A DNA stretch of 64,000 nucleotides from a virus: the IMG/VR virus record IMGVR_UViG_3300047994_000617, positions 1 to 64,000 of that record. One strand, written 5' to 3'. The notes beneath the pieces were generated by a model that was not told where the DNA came from, made no database searches, and saw nothing but the letters and a program-made list of their open reading frames with translations. This document shows positions 7,745 through 16,412 of this stretch, in pieces; within the stretch, counting starts at the first letter, position 1; the number at the start of each line of letters is the position of its first letter. Made by a program: the position numbers and the translations under genes.

Positions 7745-8069
7745 CCGCCGCTTTCGTGAGAACGACGACAGGCTCCAGAGCGCGATCAACCTCGCGGGCG
7801 CCTGGAATTTCAAACGCCCCGTCGGCACCCGCGTCGCCGTGCAACGCGATCCGGCGGGCCCCTGGTACGAGACCCGCACGCGCTGCGCGGCGTTCTCGAT
7901 CGGCTTCGAGGTGAAGGTCAGCGTCGATGGCATCGTCGGCGCGATCGGGGTGAGGCTCCTCCGCGACCTCCAGGAGGGGGAAGCGCTTCCCCTGCTCACC
8001 GAGTCGCTGGCGACGGCCGAGTCGGCGCAGCCCGGCGCGCCAGCCGAGCGCGTGCGAGGTGCAGCATGA
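7737..8069 (+). CDS. Hypothetical small protein
   Basis: A 110-residue protein starting at the ATG at 7737, overlapping the previous gene by eight bases. It has a basic N-terminus (MRSRRFRENDDR) and alternating hydrophobic strands (GTRVAVQRD, FEVKVSVDG). No recognised family. Confidence 0.6.
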   Translation: MRSRRFRENDDRLQSAINLAGAWNFKRPVGTRVAVQRDPAGPWYETRTRCAAFSIGFEVKVSVDGIVGAIGVRLLRDLQEGEALPLLTESLATAESAQPGAPAERVRGAA

Positions 8070-8308
8070 GCCCCCAGCGCCATGCTTTCGACGTCCTCGG
8101 CTGGACCGCTCGCCTGGTGGGCCGGATCGCCTGCCTCTGCGGCCACCACGACTGGCAGCGCTCCGCGCCGGAGCGCTTCGTCGCCAACACCTGGCGGACC
8201 ATCGCCCGATGCCGTCGGTGCCTGAAGACGCAGACCACGATCGACGAGCGCCCCGCGGCGCACCTGTCGTGGGTCCCCGGCCAGAACGCGCCTGGGGGTG
8301 ACGCGTGA
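8066..8308 (+). CDS. Small zinc-ribbon-like protein
   Basis: An 80-residue protein with CLCGHHDW and, about 25 residues later, CRRC, a spacing that would fit one zinc site. Trp- and Arg-rich, suggesting nucleic-acid or protein binding. The ATG overlaps the preceding TGA (ATGA). Function unknown. Confidence 0.65.
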   Translation: MSPQRHAFDVLGWTARLVGRIACLCGHHDWQRSAPERFVANTWRTIARCRRCLKTQTTIDERPAAHLSWVPGQNAPGGDA

Positions 8309-8964
8309 CCCCGGCCTCCATGCCCTACGTGGTCGTGGTCATCGACAAGGCCCTCGTCGAGACGCGGACGCCTGCGGCCGACGAGGCGAGCGCCCGCGCG
8401 ACCTGGGAGAAGGCGTGCGGCACCGCGGGCGTGCTCGCTGCCTCCGTACAGCGGACGGAGGGCCCGCACTCCGAGCGGTTCGTCCCGGGCTGTGAGTGGT
8501 CGGCGCTTGCTGCCCAGTCCGCTTCCCCCGTGGGCCCGGACGAGCTCCGCGCGATGGCCAGGGTCTGCCTGGGCGAGCGCGACGCGCTCGTCGGGGCTCG
8601 GAGCTGGGCGCTGGTGCTCCTGGCGGCCTCCGGCGTGCTTCGGCCGTCCGAGATCGCAGACCTGGGCGTCGTGCATGTCAAATTGCGCGCGCACCACGTC
8701 GTGATCAGCGCGGGCCCGCGGGAGATCACCCTCCACGCAGCCGCCGACGACACCGTGTGTCCCGTCGTGGCCCTCTCCTGCTGGATGGCCGTGCGGGAGG
8801 AGTGGCTCCCCGCATCTGAGGGGCCCTGCTTCTTCGCGATCGAGAGCGGAAGGGCCCGCCGACTGCGGCACGAGGAGGTCAGCGCCATCGTGTCCGTTAC
8901 GCGCAACCGAGCGGGCGCTCTCGGCGCGGCTGCCGGCGAGGGAGGCTCCGATGCCCAGGGCTGA
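8305..8964 (+). CDS. Degenerate tyrosine-recombinase-like protein
   Basis: A 219-residue protein with GTG start overlapping the previous stop. The C-terminal two thirds contain LVLLAASGVLRPSEIADLGV, matching the first catalytic block of phage integrases (LLLxTGLRxSEL) and keeping an Arg. It continues through a beta-turn region, PVVALSCWM, and GPCFFAIESGRARRL. The protein ends at the next helix, so the second Arg, the HxxR and the Tyr are missing. It is probably a DNA-binding or regulatory relative rather than a working recombinase. Confidence 0.5.
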   Translation: MTPASMPYVVVVIDKALVETRTPAADEASARATWEKACGTAGVLAASVQRTEGPHSERFVPGCEWSALAAQSASPVGPDELRAMARVCLGERDALVGARSWALVLLAASGVLRPSEIADLGVVHVKLRAHHVVISAGPREITLHAAADDTVCPVVALSCWMAVREEWLPASEGPCFFAIESGRARRLRHEEVSAIVSVTRNRAGALGAAAGEGGSDAQG

Positions 8965-9439
8965 CCGGCACCCCATCTCGACCCTCTACCGCGCCGACGG
9001 GCCGGAGAAACTGCCCCGCGCCTACGTCGCGGCCCTGAGGTTCCTGGCGCACCCGTGCGCCGAGCGATCCTCGTCGCCGAAGGTGCGCCCCGCGAGCACG
9101 CTCCTTCACGAGCTCTATGTGCTCGGGTTGGTCTCGCTGGGCGGTCCGGATACAGCGCTGCTCTCCACCTCCGGCTGGGCGGTGCTCGCCGCGCATGACG
9201 TACCGACCGCGAGCCGCTTCCGACGCGAGGCCCCGCCGCCGGTCTGCGAGGCGCGCGCCCGCCTCGCACGCGCGCTGAAGGTGGACCCGGTTCTCGTCGC
9301 CTGCACGGACTGCCACTCGGGCCGCCTGGCGGTGTGCTTGTCTCGCGTCGGGCGCTCGGTCGCGTTCGCCATTCCGCGCGCGGTGACGATCGGCGACGCG
9401 GCCCCGACGTCTCCCACGCCCGAGGTGGTCCGTGCCTGA
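8951..9439 (+). CDS. Hypothetical protein with winged-helix-like N-terminus
   Basis: A 162-residue protein. Residues 20-85 alternate helices and a short wing (LLHELYVLGLVSLGG then TALLSTSGWAVLA), the pattern of a winged helix-turn-helix. The C-terminal half has one CTDCH cluster. It overlaps both neighbours by 8-14 bases. The DNA-binding role is inferred only from the pattern. Confidence 0.55.
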   Translation: MPRADRHPISTLYRADGPEKLPRAYVAALRFLAHPCAERSSSPKVRPASTLLHELYVLGLVSLGGPDTALLSTSGWAVLAAHDVPTASRFRREAPPPVCEARARLARALKVDPVLVACTDCHSGRLAVCLSRVGRSVAFAIPRAVTIGDAAPTSPTPEVVRA

Positions 9440-9821
9440 GCCCGTCGTCCAAAGAGAGGCGAGCGACGTGCTGGACACCATCGCCGATTGGGTCCGCGGG
9501 CTCCCTAAATGCCCGATGTGCGGGGCGCCGACCGGCTGCTCACACGTCTGGCGGTGCGCGCTTGGACGGGTGCCCAGGCTCCATACACTGCTCGACGGTG
9601 CCAGCGATCCCGCATACCTGTTCCTCCTTGGGGAGCTGCGCCGCGAGCGCGCGGGATTCCACCTCGGAGTGCCGGAGGCTGCCCCGGAACCTCCAGCTCC
9701 CGCGACCGCGGCGTCGGCGCGAGCGACACCCGACGCGGAAGAGCCCCCGCCGAGCACGAAGCCGGAGCGACGCTCCGGTGCTCCCCGCCTCACGCTCCTG
9801 CCGCGCGGAGGGGCGTCGTGA
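9432..9821 (+). CDS. Small protein with zinc-ribbon-like motif
   Basis: A 129-residue protein with GTG start. CPMCGAPTGCSHVWRC supplies four Cys and a His in a compact zinc-ribbon-like cluster. The C-terminal 50 residues are Pro/Ala-rich and disordered. It lies directly upstream of the PP2C phosphatase gene and overlaps it by four bases. Confidence 0.6.
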   Translation: MPEPVVQREASDVLDTIADWVRGLPKCPMCGAPTGCSHVWRCALGRVPRLHTLLDGASDPAYLFLLGELRRERAGFHLGVPEAAPEPPAPATAASARATPDAEEPPPSTKPERRSGAPRLTLLPRGGAS

Positions 9822-10651
9822 AGGGCCTCGTCGTCGAGAGCGGCGTCGCCGTCGGGGGTCGCGTGACGTACGCCGCCGCGAGTCACGAGGCTCTCCGCGC
9901 CCGGAACGAGGATCGGGCGCTCGTCGCCCCCGAGCTCGGTCTCTTCGGCGTCGCCGACGGCATGGGCGGGCACGCCGACGGCGCCAAAGCCGCCACGCTC
10001 GCCGTCGAGACGATGGCGCACACCGTCCGCGAGCGCATGATCTCGGGTCCGCTCGATCGCCATGCCGCCATCCTGTCGCGCTGTGCGCAGGCCGCCAACC
10101 TCGCCGTCTGGGAGGCGGGCCGGGGGCAAGGCGTCGCACGCATGGGGACCACGCTCGAAGCGGTCCTCGTCACCTGGCCCTGGCTTCTCGGCGTCCACGT
10201 CGGCGACAGCCGCGTGTACCTGCTCCGGCACGGTGCGCTGGTGCAGCTCACCGAGGATCACACCGTCCGCCAGGATTACATCAGGCGCGGCTTGGTCACC
10301 GCGGACGAGGCGACCGCACTCCTGCCCGCCAACGTGATCACCCGGGCGCTCGGCGCTGCGACCGTCAACGTCGACGCGTGGAACCATCGCGTGCGCCCGG
10401 GCGACAGCTTCCTGATCTGCTCTGACGGGCTTCACGGCGCCCTCCCGGACAGCGCCAGCGCCGACGCCCTCACCCAGGCACTCCGAGCCGGCCTTGGGGC
10501 CGAAGGGGCGATGCGGGCCCTCTTCGCGCGGGTGGCGCCGTTCGCGAGCGACAACGTGACCGCGGTGCTGCTCTGCGTGGGCGGACCCGCCGAGATCGAT
10601 GCCTCGCGATACCCGGATCGAAACGAAGCGCTGGAGGGATCTCGCTCATGA
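9818..10651 (+). CDS. PP2C-family Ser/Thr protein phosphatase
   Basis: A 277-residue PrpC/Stp-type metal-dependent phosphatase, the usual single-domain length. Visible motifs in order: RNEDR (29-33), GVADGMGGH (44-52), MGTTL, HVGDSRVYL (about 130), LTEDHT, SDGLHG and SDNVTAVLL. The Asp residues that bind the two metal ions are all present. The enzyme removes phosphate from Ser/Thr of proteins in the cytoplasm. The GTG start overlaps the previous stop. Host-type PP2C enzymes are uncommon in phages; a plausible role is to oppose host Ser/Thr kinases, but that is inference. Confidence 0.93.
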   Translation: MKGLVVESGVAVGGRVTYAAASHEALRARNEDRALVAPELGLFGVADGMGGHADGAKAATLAVETMAHTVRERMISGPLDRHAAILSRCAQAANLAVWEAGRGQGVARMGTTLEAVLVTWPWLLGVHVGDSRVYLLRHGALVQLTEDHTVRQDYIRRGLVTADEATALLPANVITRALGAATVNVDAWNHRVRPGDSFLICSDGLHGALPDSASADALTQALRAGLGAEGAMRALFARVAPFASDNVTAVLLCVGGPAEIDASRYPDRNEALEGSRS

Positions 10652-12162
10652 TGTCCGTGCCGGATCGGTACCGCCGCGGTTCCCCCGTCAAGGTCGAGCC
10701 GCCTCTCGTGAACGGCCGCGTGCCGCCGCACGATCTCGACGCCGAGGCGGCCGTGCTCTCGGCCATCCTCCTGAGCCGGGACGCCCTCGATCGCGTGCTG
10801 GAGATCCTCAAGCCCGAGCACTTCTACTCGGACGCCAACGGCCGGATCTATGAGGCGGCCCAGGCCCTGGCCCTGGCGGGCCAGCCGATCGACGTGGTGC
10901 AGGTCGCCTCGTACCTCCGCGACCGTGAGCGCCTTGGGCAGGTCGGCGGGCTCGTCTATCTGGCCCAGCTCGCCGACGCCACGCCCGCCGTGGCGCACGT
11001 CGGCGCCCATGCCCAGACCGTCTACGAGAAGTGGCGGGTCCGGGCGCTGATCGCCACCTGCCAGCGGGTCTCCGCCGAGGGCTACGGCGACTACGGCACG
11101 GCGCAGGGGTTCATCGACGGCGCCGAGCACGACATCTACAAGCTCGCTCGCACCGCGGGGACCACCACCGTCCAGCCCATGAGCGCAGTCCTCCGGGTCG
11201 CGTTCAAGCAGTTGCAAGACGCAGCCGAGCGCGGCGACCGCATCACCGGGATCTCCACCGGCTACGACAAGCTCGACGGCAAGACTGCCGGCCTCCACGC
11301 CGGCGATCTCATGATCATCGCCGCCAGGCCGGGGATGGGGAAGACGAGCTTCACCACCGGGCTCGGCGTGAACGTCGCCTCACCGCGCGCGGTGGCCGGA
11401 GACCGCAACGAGCCGGAGCGCCAGGAACCCGGCTTCGGCGTGTGCATCTTCTCCCTGGAAATGCCACGCGAGCAGCTCGCCACCCGCATGGTCTGCGCCG
11501 AGGGCCGGGTCGACGTCGGCAAGGTCCGCCAGGGGTACCTTCAGCCCGACGACTGGCGCCGCCTCACCGAGGCCGCCGCTTACCTGTCGAGCCTCCCCCT
11601 CTGGATCGACGACACCTCCGCGCTCGGCATCCTTGAGCTCCGCGCCAAGGTCCGGCGGATCCAGGCCGAATACAACCGTGAGGCCATCCCTGCCGACCCG
11701 GTGAAGGGCACACCGGCGATCGCCGAGCGGAAGGTGGGCCTCGTGATCGTCGACTACCTCCAGCTCATGAAGGGGCGCGACGGGGTGAACAACCGCGAGC
11801 AGGAGATCAGCGAGATCAGCCGGGGCCTCAAGCAGCTCGCCAAGGAGCTCTCGGTCCCCGTCATCGCCCTCTCCCAGCTCAACCGCGCTGTCGAGACCCG
11901 GACCGTGAAGGGGGACAAGCGCCCCCAGCTCTCGGACCTCCGCGAATCCGGCGCGATCGAAGCGGACGCGGACACCATCATCTTCATCTACCGGGACGAG
12001 TATTACAACCCGGAGACCACCAACGCGAAGGGCATCGCGGAGCTCCTCATCGCGAAGCAGAGGAACGGTCCGACGGGCAAGGTGCTGACCCGGTTCACGG
12101 CCTCCTGCACGCGCTTCGATTCCCTCGCCGCCGGGGACTACCCCGAGATGGAGGAGCCGTGA
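10648..12162 (+). CDS. dnaB: Replicative DNA helicase DnaB
   Basis: A 504-residue hexameric 5'-3' helicase of normal family length. The N-terminal DnaB domain starts at PPHDLDAEAAVLSAIL. The RecA-like C-terminal domain has Walker A ARPGMGKTS (about 225-233), SLEMPREQLATRM, Walker B LVIVDYLQLM, and the LSQLNRAVETR / LSDLRESGAIEADAD blocks. The ATG at 10648 overlaps the phosphatase stop. A DnaC-like ATPase at 44030 is a candidate loader. It is expected to unwind DNA at the element's replication fork. Confidence 0.97.
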   Translation: MMSVPDRYRRGSPVKVEPPLVNGRVPPHDLDAEAAVLSAILLSRDALDRVLEILKPEHFYSDANGRIYEAAQALALAGQPIDVVQVASYLRDRERLGQVGGLVYLAQLADATPAVAHVGAHAQTVYEKWRVRALIATCQRVSAEGYGDYGTAQGFIDGAEHDIYKLARTAGTTTVQPMSAVLRVAFKQLQDAAERGDRITGISTGYDKLDGKTAGLHAGDLMIIAARPGMGKTSFTTGLGVNVASPRAVAGDRNEPERQEPGFGVCIFSLEMPREQLATRMVCAEGRVDVGKVRQGYLQPDDWRRLTEAAAYLSSLPLWIDDTSALGILELRAKVRRIQAEYNREAIPADPVKGTPAIAERKVGLVIVDYLQLMKGRDGVNNREQEISEISRGLKQLAKELSVPVIALSQLNRAVETRTVKGDKRPQLSDLRESGAIEADADTIIFIYRDEYYNPETTNAKGIAELLIAKQRNGPTGKVLTRFTASCTRFDSLAAGDYPEMEEP

Positions 12163-12845
12163 TGGACGCGCGACTGGACGGCTTCCGGACGCTCGCCCAA
12201 ACGGATGCGCCGACGGCCCCTGGCCCCGCCACGAGCGAGACCACGCGCCGGCGCAAGCGGGCCGCCCCTCCGGTCAACGTCGACCGTGAGATGAAGCTCG
12301 CCCCCGACGATCGGACCGATCACCTGGCCCGGATCGAGAAGGCGAGGGCCGTCGCGGCGCTCCGTTGGACCAAGGCCGAGAAGGCAGCGGAGCTCACCCG
12401 CGCCGCGTACGCGCGCCTCGGCAACGTCTCCCGGGAGGAACTCTCCATCGAGGCCGACGCCTGGGAGCTGGTCGAGGCGGACGGGGCGACTGCGGAGGCG
12501 ATCGAGGCGCACCGGAAGGAAGCGCTGGAGGACCTCGGCGCGGAGGGCAACGAAGAAGACCTCGACGTCGTAACCGTCCAGGCGACCCACGACCTGGCCA
12601 GGGACCTGCTCGAGCTGGTGGATGACGATGCCTACGAGGTCAAGACGCTCCTTGGGCTGAACCTCGGGGAGTCCGAAGAGTCCCCCGGCCAGGCCCGGGC
12701 GCGGTTCGCGATGGCGGCGAAGCTCCGCGCCCTGGTGAACGCCTACGCGGCCGAGCTCGCGGCCTACCTCGCCACCTACCCGGCGGACGAGCGAGATCAG
12801 GCGGAAGAGGCCCTTCGGGACCTCGTGTTCGGAGAGGAATCATGA
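12159..12845 (+). CDS. Hypothetical helical protein
   Basis: A 228-residue, Ala/Glu/Arg-rich, mostly helical protein with a basic N-terminal stretch (TTRRRKRAA). The C-terminal segment has long heptad-like helices (AAKLRALVNAYAAELAAYLA). It follows dnaB with a four-base overlap, so it may work with the replication proteins, but no family is recognised. Confidence 0.65.
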   Translation: MMDARLDGFRTLAQTDAPTAPGPATSETTRRRKRAAPPVNVDREMKLAPDDRTDHLARIEKARAVAALRWTKAEKAAELTRAAYARLGNVSREELSIEADAWELVEADGATAEAIEAHRKEALEDLGAEGNEEDLDVVTVQATHDLARDLLELVDDDAYEVKTLLGLNLGESEESPGQARARFAMAAKLRALVNAYAAELAAYLATYPADERDQAEEALRDLVFGEES

Positions 12846-14119
12846 AGACTGAACACCGACCGGTCTCGCGAGGGGAAGCCCTTGCGCTCCCCTCTTCCCC
12901 CGAGGTGTCGCCGGCGGCGCCCGCGTTTGCGTGCTGCCCCCTCTGCCGGGGTCCCGCCCGGCTCTGCGGCGGCCACGCCCGATGCACGGGCGGAGGGACC
13001 ACCGCCGATCAGCTCCGGTGGGTGACGGGGATCCGGTGCGTCTACGGCGCCCTCTTCCTCCTCGGCACGCCGGCCATGGTCTGGAGCGGCTCCCTGCTCC
13101 GGCTCGGGCGGCTCGTCGTGGCGGGCACGAGGCCGCCGTCTGGCGTGGTCGACGTGGCCGCCGCGCGCGTGCCGCTCGCTCTCGAGGTGGACGGCGCGTA
13201 CGCCGCCAGCCTGGCGATCGGCTACCTCACTCAGGAGGACCTCGACCAGCTCTGGGACCTCAAGACGCTGGTCGTAGAGGCCGCGAGGGCGCGGACCATC
13301 GACCCCTGGGTCGACGATCTCTGGGTGGCGGTGCGCGCCGCCCTCGCGACGCCCCTGGAGCCGAATGCCTTCCCGCTCTTCGCCGTCCGCTGCCAGGATT
13401 GCTGGAAGCCCGGCGCCGGCAGGAAGCTCCCGCCCCTCCTGGTCGACGTCGGGACGTTCGATGATGCGATCCGGTGCCCGGGGTGCGGCGAGATCCCCGC
13501 GCACCCGCTCCCGGACGTGAAGACGCGGGCGCCCCACCCGGTCGGGCGATGCCTCGGCGGCGCCTGGGGGAGCCCGAACCGGTGCCAGGCCCACGAGGGT
13601 TTCGAGCTCGACGAGACGGGCTTGTGCGTCGAAGGCCGGGCGGTGATGGAGAAGGCGGTCCCGCTGGCCGCCGCCATGGTCGACGGGACCCACCATCCCC
13701 ACGACGAGGCGCTCGTGCGCGCGGTGGTGAGGGCCCACGAGAGCGCCCAGCGAGCGCTCGCGGAGGAGCAGCACCAGGCGATCAGCCGCAGCATGGAGGC
13801 CCTCGTCCTCGGGATGAAGGCGCGCGGTGGTCCGCCCTCGAAGGATCAGATCCTCGGCAACTACGAGGAGCACATGGGGGGCTTCCAGACGGTCCTCGAG
13901 GAGGCGTTCGGGAGCGTCGATGCCTTCGTGAACCGCATGGATCAGGTCGTCGAGGGCGCGGGCGGCCTCGGGCCGTTCATCGGTAAGTTCGTTGCGGGGA
14001 TCTTCGGGGCCGGTGCGTCGGCGGAGCCGACGGCCGACGAACAAGCGGTTCTGCCGCCGGCGCCGCCCGAGAAGCGGAAGCGGAAGGCGCGCCGGCGGCG
14101 GGCAAGAGGGGGCGCGTGA
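12842..14119 (+). CDS. Large zinc-binding protein of unknown function
   Basis: A 425-residue protein with an N-terminal cluster CCPLCRGPARLCGGHARC and a second set (CQDCW, CPGCG) near residues 185-220, both typical of zinc ribbons. The C-terminal third is helical and ends in a strongly basic tail (RKRKARRRRARGG). The combination suggests nucleic-acid binding. No enzyme motif was found. Confidence 0.6.
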   Translation: MKTEHRPVSRGEALALPSSPEVSPAAPAFACCPLCRGPARLCGGHARCTGGGTTADQLRWVTGIRCVYGALFLLGTPAMVWSGSLLRLGRLVVAGTRPPSGVVDVAAARVPLALEVDGAYAASLAIGYLTQEDLDQLWDLKTLVVEAARARTIDPWVDDLWVAVRAALATPLEPNAFPLFAVRCQDCWKPGAGRKLPPLLVDVGTFDDAIRCPGCGEIPAHPLPDVKTRAPHPVGRCLGGAWGSPNRCQAHEGFELDETGLCVEGRAVMEKAVPLAAAMVDGTHHPHDEALVRAVVRAHESAQRALAEEQHQAISRSMEALVLGMKARGGPPSKDQILGNYEEHMGGFQTVLEEAFGSVDAFVNRMDQVVEGAGGLGPFIGKFVAGIFGAGASAEPTADEQAVLPPAPPEKRKRKARRRRARGGA

Positions 14120-14673
14120 TGGGCCTCTTCGACGATCTGCGCGAGGCGGCCGCGGGCTTCGTCCAAGCCGTGGAGGGCGGACGCAAGGTAGTCACGGCTG
14201 CCGACGCGGCCGCGGTGAAGGCCGGGCGGGTCGCCGGTCACCTCACCGACGAGAAGACCGTGGCCAAGGTGGTCGGCGCCGGCGTCGGCGCCGCGCTCAG
14301 CGTCGCCGCGGACGAGGCGAGGCGCGCGGCCGATGGCGCGTCCGGCCCGCGGGCACCGGCCCCCGCGCAGGCGGGGCGGAGGCCGGGCAAGAGCCTGGGG
14401 ATCTGCTGCGCTGGACACGGCGAGCAGCGGTGGAGCACATGGCGGCACACCATCGTTTGCGCCGCCCCGCGGTGCGGGCGGATCTTCCAGACCATCAACC
14501 CGGCCGGACGGCACTTCGCGCCCCCGGTCTGCGCCTGCGGGGCCCGCCTCCTGCCGCCGGCGGTTCCGGATGGGGAGCCCTCGAGCGCGGTGCCCCTGTG
14601 CAGCCCCTGCTTCGACGAGGCCGTGGCGGCGGGCGTGGACCGCATGACCCAGGACCCGGGAGGGAGAGCCTGA
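14116..14673 (+). CDS. Hypothetical protein with Cys-rich C-terminus
   Basis: A 185-residue protein. The N-terminal half is Ala/Val-rich and amphipathic (VGAGVGAALSVAADEARR) and may associate with membranes. The C-terminal half carries ICCAGH, CAAPRCG, CACG and CSPC, enough for one or two zinc sites. GTG/ATG start in tandem at 14116/14119. Confidence 0.6.
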   Translation: MMGLFDDLREAAAGFVQAVEGGRKVVTAADAAAVKAGRVAGHLTDEKTVAKVVGAGVGAALSVAADEARRAADGASGPRAPAPAQAGRRPGKSLGICCAGHGEQRWSTWRHTIVCAAPRCGRIFQTINPAGRHFAPPVCACGARLLPPAVPDGEPSSAVPLCSPCFDEAVAAGVDRMTQDPGGRA

Positions 14674-15200
14674 TGCAGTTCGACACTTACGACGCCGACC
14701 TCTCCCGGGCGCTCGGTGGGATCCCCGCCCGCGGCACGGTGCTCGTCACGGGTGCCGCCGCCACCGGGAAGAGCTCGCTGATCGCTCGGCTCCTCCGGGC
14801 GGTGGCCCTGGCCCCCACGCCCGGCGCCATCCACTGGCTCGACCGCGATCGCACGCCGGAGGGGGCGCTGGCGTTCTTGAAACGCGCCGGCGTCCAGGTC
14901 GGGCGCTTCCCGCGTCTGGTCGTGCGCGACACCGGCACCGTGCGCGTCGTGCCTGCGGACGCCGCGGCGCTCGCAATGCTCACGCTGGAGGAGTGGGCGA
15001 CCTCGGTCCAAGAGCGGGAAGCCTTGCTGCGGGACGTCTTCGCCCACCCGGCCCGGGTGAAGGTGGTGGAGCTCCGAACCCGGACCCTGCCCATGATGAT
15101 GCAGGCGATCCGCACTGAGCGGGATGGGAGCCGTATCGCGGTGGTGAACGTGCGGCAGGGCGGGATGCCGGTCTCCATCCGCGGCTGGGGAGAGTCATGA
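14673..15200 (+). CDS. Small P-loop ATPase
   Basis: A 175-residue protein starting at the ATG at 14673 (TGATG overlap). Walker A is GAAATGKSSL at residues 26-35 after VLVT; a second strand IHWLDRD may supply the acidic base or sensor. It resembles a minimal RecA/AAA-type NTPase domain. It is too short for RecA and lacks known sub-family motifs. It could be a recombination or helicase accessory protein. Confidence 0.65.
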   Translation: MQFDTYDADLSRALGGIPARGTVLVTGAAATGKSSLIARLLRAVALAPTPGAIHWLDRDRTPEGALAFLKRAGVQVGRFPRLVVRDTGTVRVVPADAAALAMLTLEEWATSVQEREALLRDVFAHPARVKVVELRTRTLPMMMQAIRTERDGSRIAVVNVRQGGMPVSIRGWGES

Positions 15201-15508
15201 CCGCCCCGTGCACCGCCAAGCCCTGCCCGGAACACGTCTACCGGCCCTGGTCCACCGCCGACTGCGGCGACCTCTCGCTGAAGGACATCGAGCAGATCCG
15301 TGCCGACGCCGCCAGGGTCGAGCGTCTCGCCCAGGTGGTTCCGCTCGCCGCCAACGTGGCGCGGGGGACCCGGGCCCTCGCCGACCAACTCGAGCGGGCG
15401 GCGCATAAGCTGGGGCTGGAGTTCCTGGCCCGAACCGGCCAGATCGAACGGCGCCGGGCCGATGCGGATGCACGGGCGATGGCGCCCCTGGAGAGAGCCC
15501 CGCGATGA
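15197..15508 (+). CDS. Hypothetical helical protein
   Basis: A 103-residue protein with an N-terminal Cys/His cluster (CTAKPCPEH) and then one long Ala/Arg/Leu-rich helix suited to coiled-coil pairing. It overlaps both neighbours by four bases. Confidence 0.6.
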   Translation: MTAPCTAKPCPEHVYRPWSTADCGDLSLKDIEQIRADAARVERLAQVVPLAANVARGTRALADQLERAAHKLGLEFLARTGQIERRRADADARAMAPLERAPR

Positions 15509-15753
15509 GCGCGTCGAGCGTGCCCCGGGAGACCTGCGAGCGGTGCGGCGAGCTCCGCGTGGTCGAGGTCGTCGACGGCATCAAGGAGATCCTCGTCGGA
15601 CGTCGCCCGCCGAACCTGCGAGATGATGCGTGGAACGCGAGAATCCACGCAGCGCCCCGGGGCGACGTCCGCTGGTGCCGGGGGTGCCGAAGCGTCCTCG
15701 GGACGGGGCAGACCGAGCTCCCCCTGAACGCACCCAAGGGACGGGCAGCATGA
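15505..15753 (+). CDS. Small zinc-ribbon-like protein
   Basis: An 82-residue protein with CERCGE at the start and CRGC 40 residues later, forming a probable four-Cys zinc ribbon. The tail GQTELPL is a weak candidate for a sliding-clamp-binding peptide. Function unknown. Confidence 0.6.
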   Translation: MSASSVPRETCERCGELRVVEVVDGIKEILVGRRPPNLRDDAWNARIHAAPRGDVRWCRGCRSVLGTGQTELPLNAPKGRAA

Positions 15754-16412
15754 GCGACCCGAACGAGCCGAGGCGCTACCTCACCGGCGACGCGGACCAG
15801 GCCCGCGTCGAGCTCGTCATCCGCGGCCCCGAGGGGAACGGGGACTACTACGTCTCGATCGTCCCCGAGGGGCACAAGCTCGCGCGGCTGGCGGACGTCA
15901 CCCAGACCGGGGAGGATCTCAAGGTCGCGCTCGGGCCCTATGCGACCGTCCGGGTGGTGACCAGCGGGGAGCCGTCCCAGCACCAGGGCGTCGCGGAGGC
16001 GGTGGCGCAGCTCTACCGGGCGATGGGGGGCGAGGTCCGGCGGCAGATGCTGCTGGCGGATCCGGCGCCGACGCGGCGGGACTCGGAGGACGGGACGTCC
16101 GCCGAGCTGGAGGCGCTCCGTGCCCGCGCCGAGAAGGCCGAAGCCGCCTTCGCACCCCTCGCCGCTCACTTCGAGCGGGAGGGATTGGCGCTCGACGGGG
16201 AGACGACCCTGGAGACGGCGCTGCGGATCCTCGCGCTGCGCGGTGACGAGATCGCTTCGCTCAAGGCCCAGCTCGCCGACGCGAGCGCAGCGAGCAAAAC
16301 CGCCGTGGAGGAGATCGCGCGGGTCGGTCGCGAGATCAAGGCCGACGGGTTCCTCGTCTGGGGCTCTGCGCTTGAGGCGGTGGCCGCGCAGCTCCACCCG
16401 AGGTCCCCATGA
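15750..16412 (+). CDS. Hypothetical coiled-coil protein
   Basis: A 220-residue protein starting at the ATG at 15750. The N-terminal 90 residues look beta-rich (RVELVIRGPEGNGDYYVSIV). Residues 110-200 form coiled coil (SAELEALRARAEKAEAAF). It precedes the second methyltransferase with a four-base overlap. Confidence 0.65.
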   Translation: MSDPNEPRRYLTGDADQARVELVIRGPEGNGDYYVSIVPEGHKLARLADVTQTGEDLKVALGPYATVRVVTSGEPSQHQGVAEAVAQLYRAMGGEVRRQMLLADPAPTRRDSEDGTSAELEALRARAEKAEAAFAPLAAHFEREGLALDGETTLETALRILALRGDEIASLKAQLADASAASKTAVEEIARVGREIKADGFLVWGSALEAVAAQLHPRSP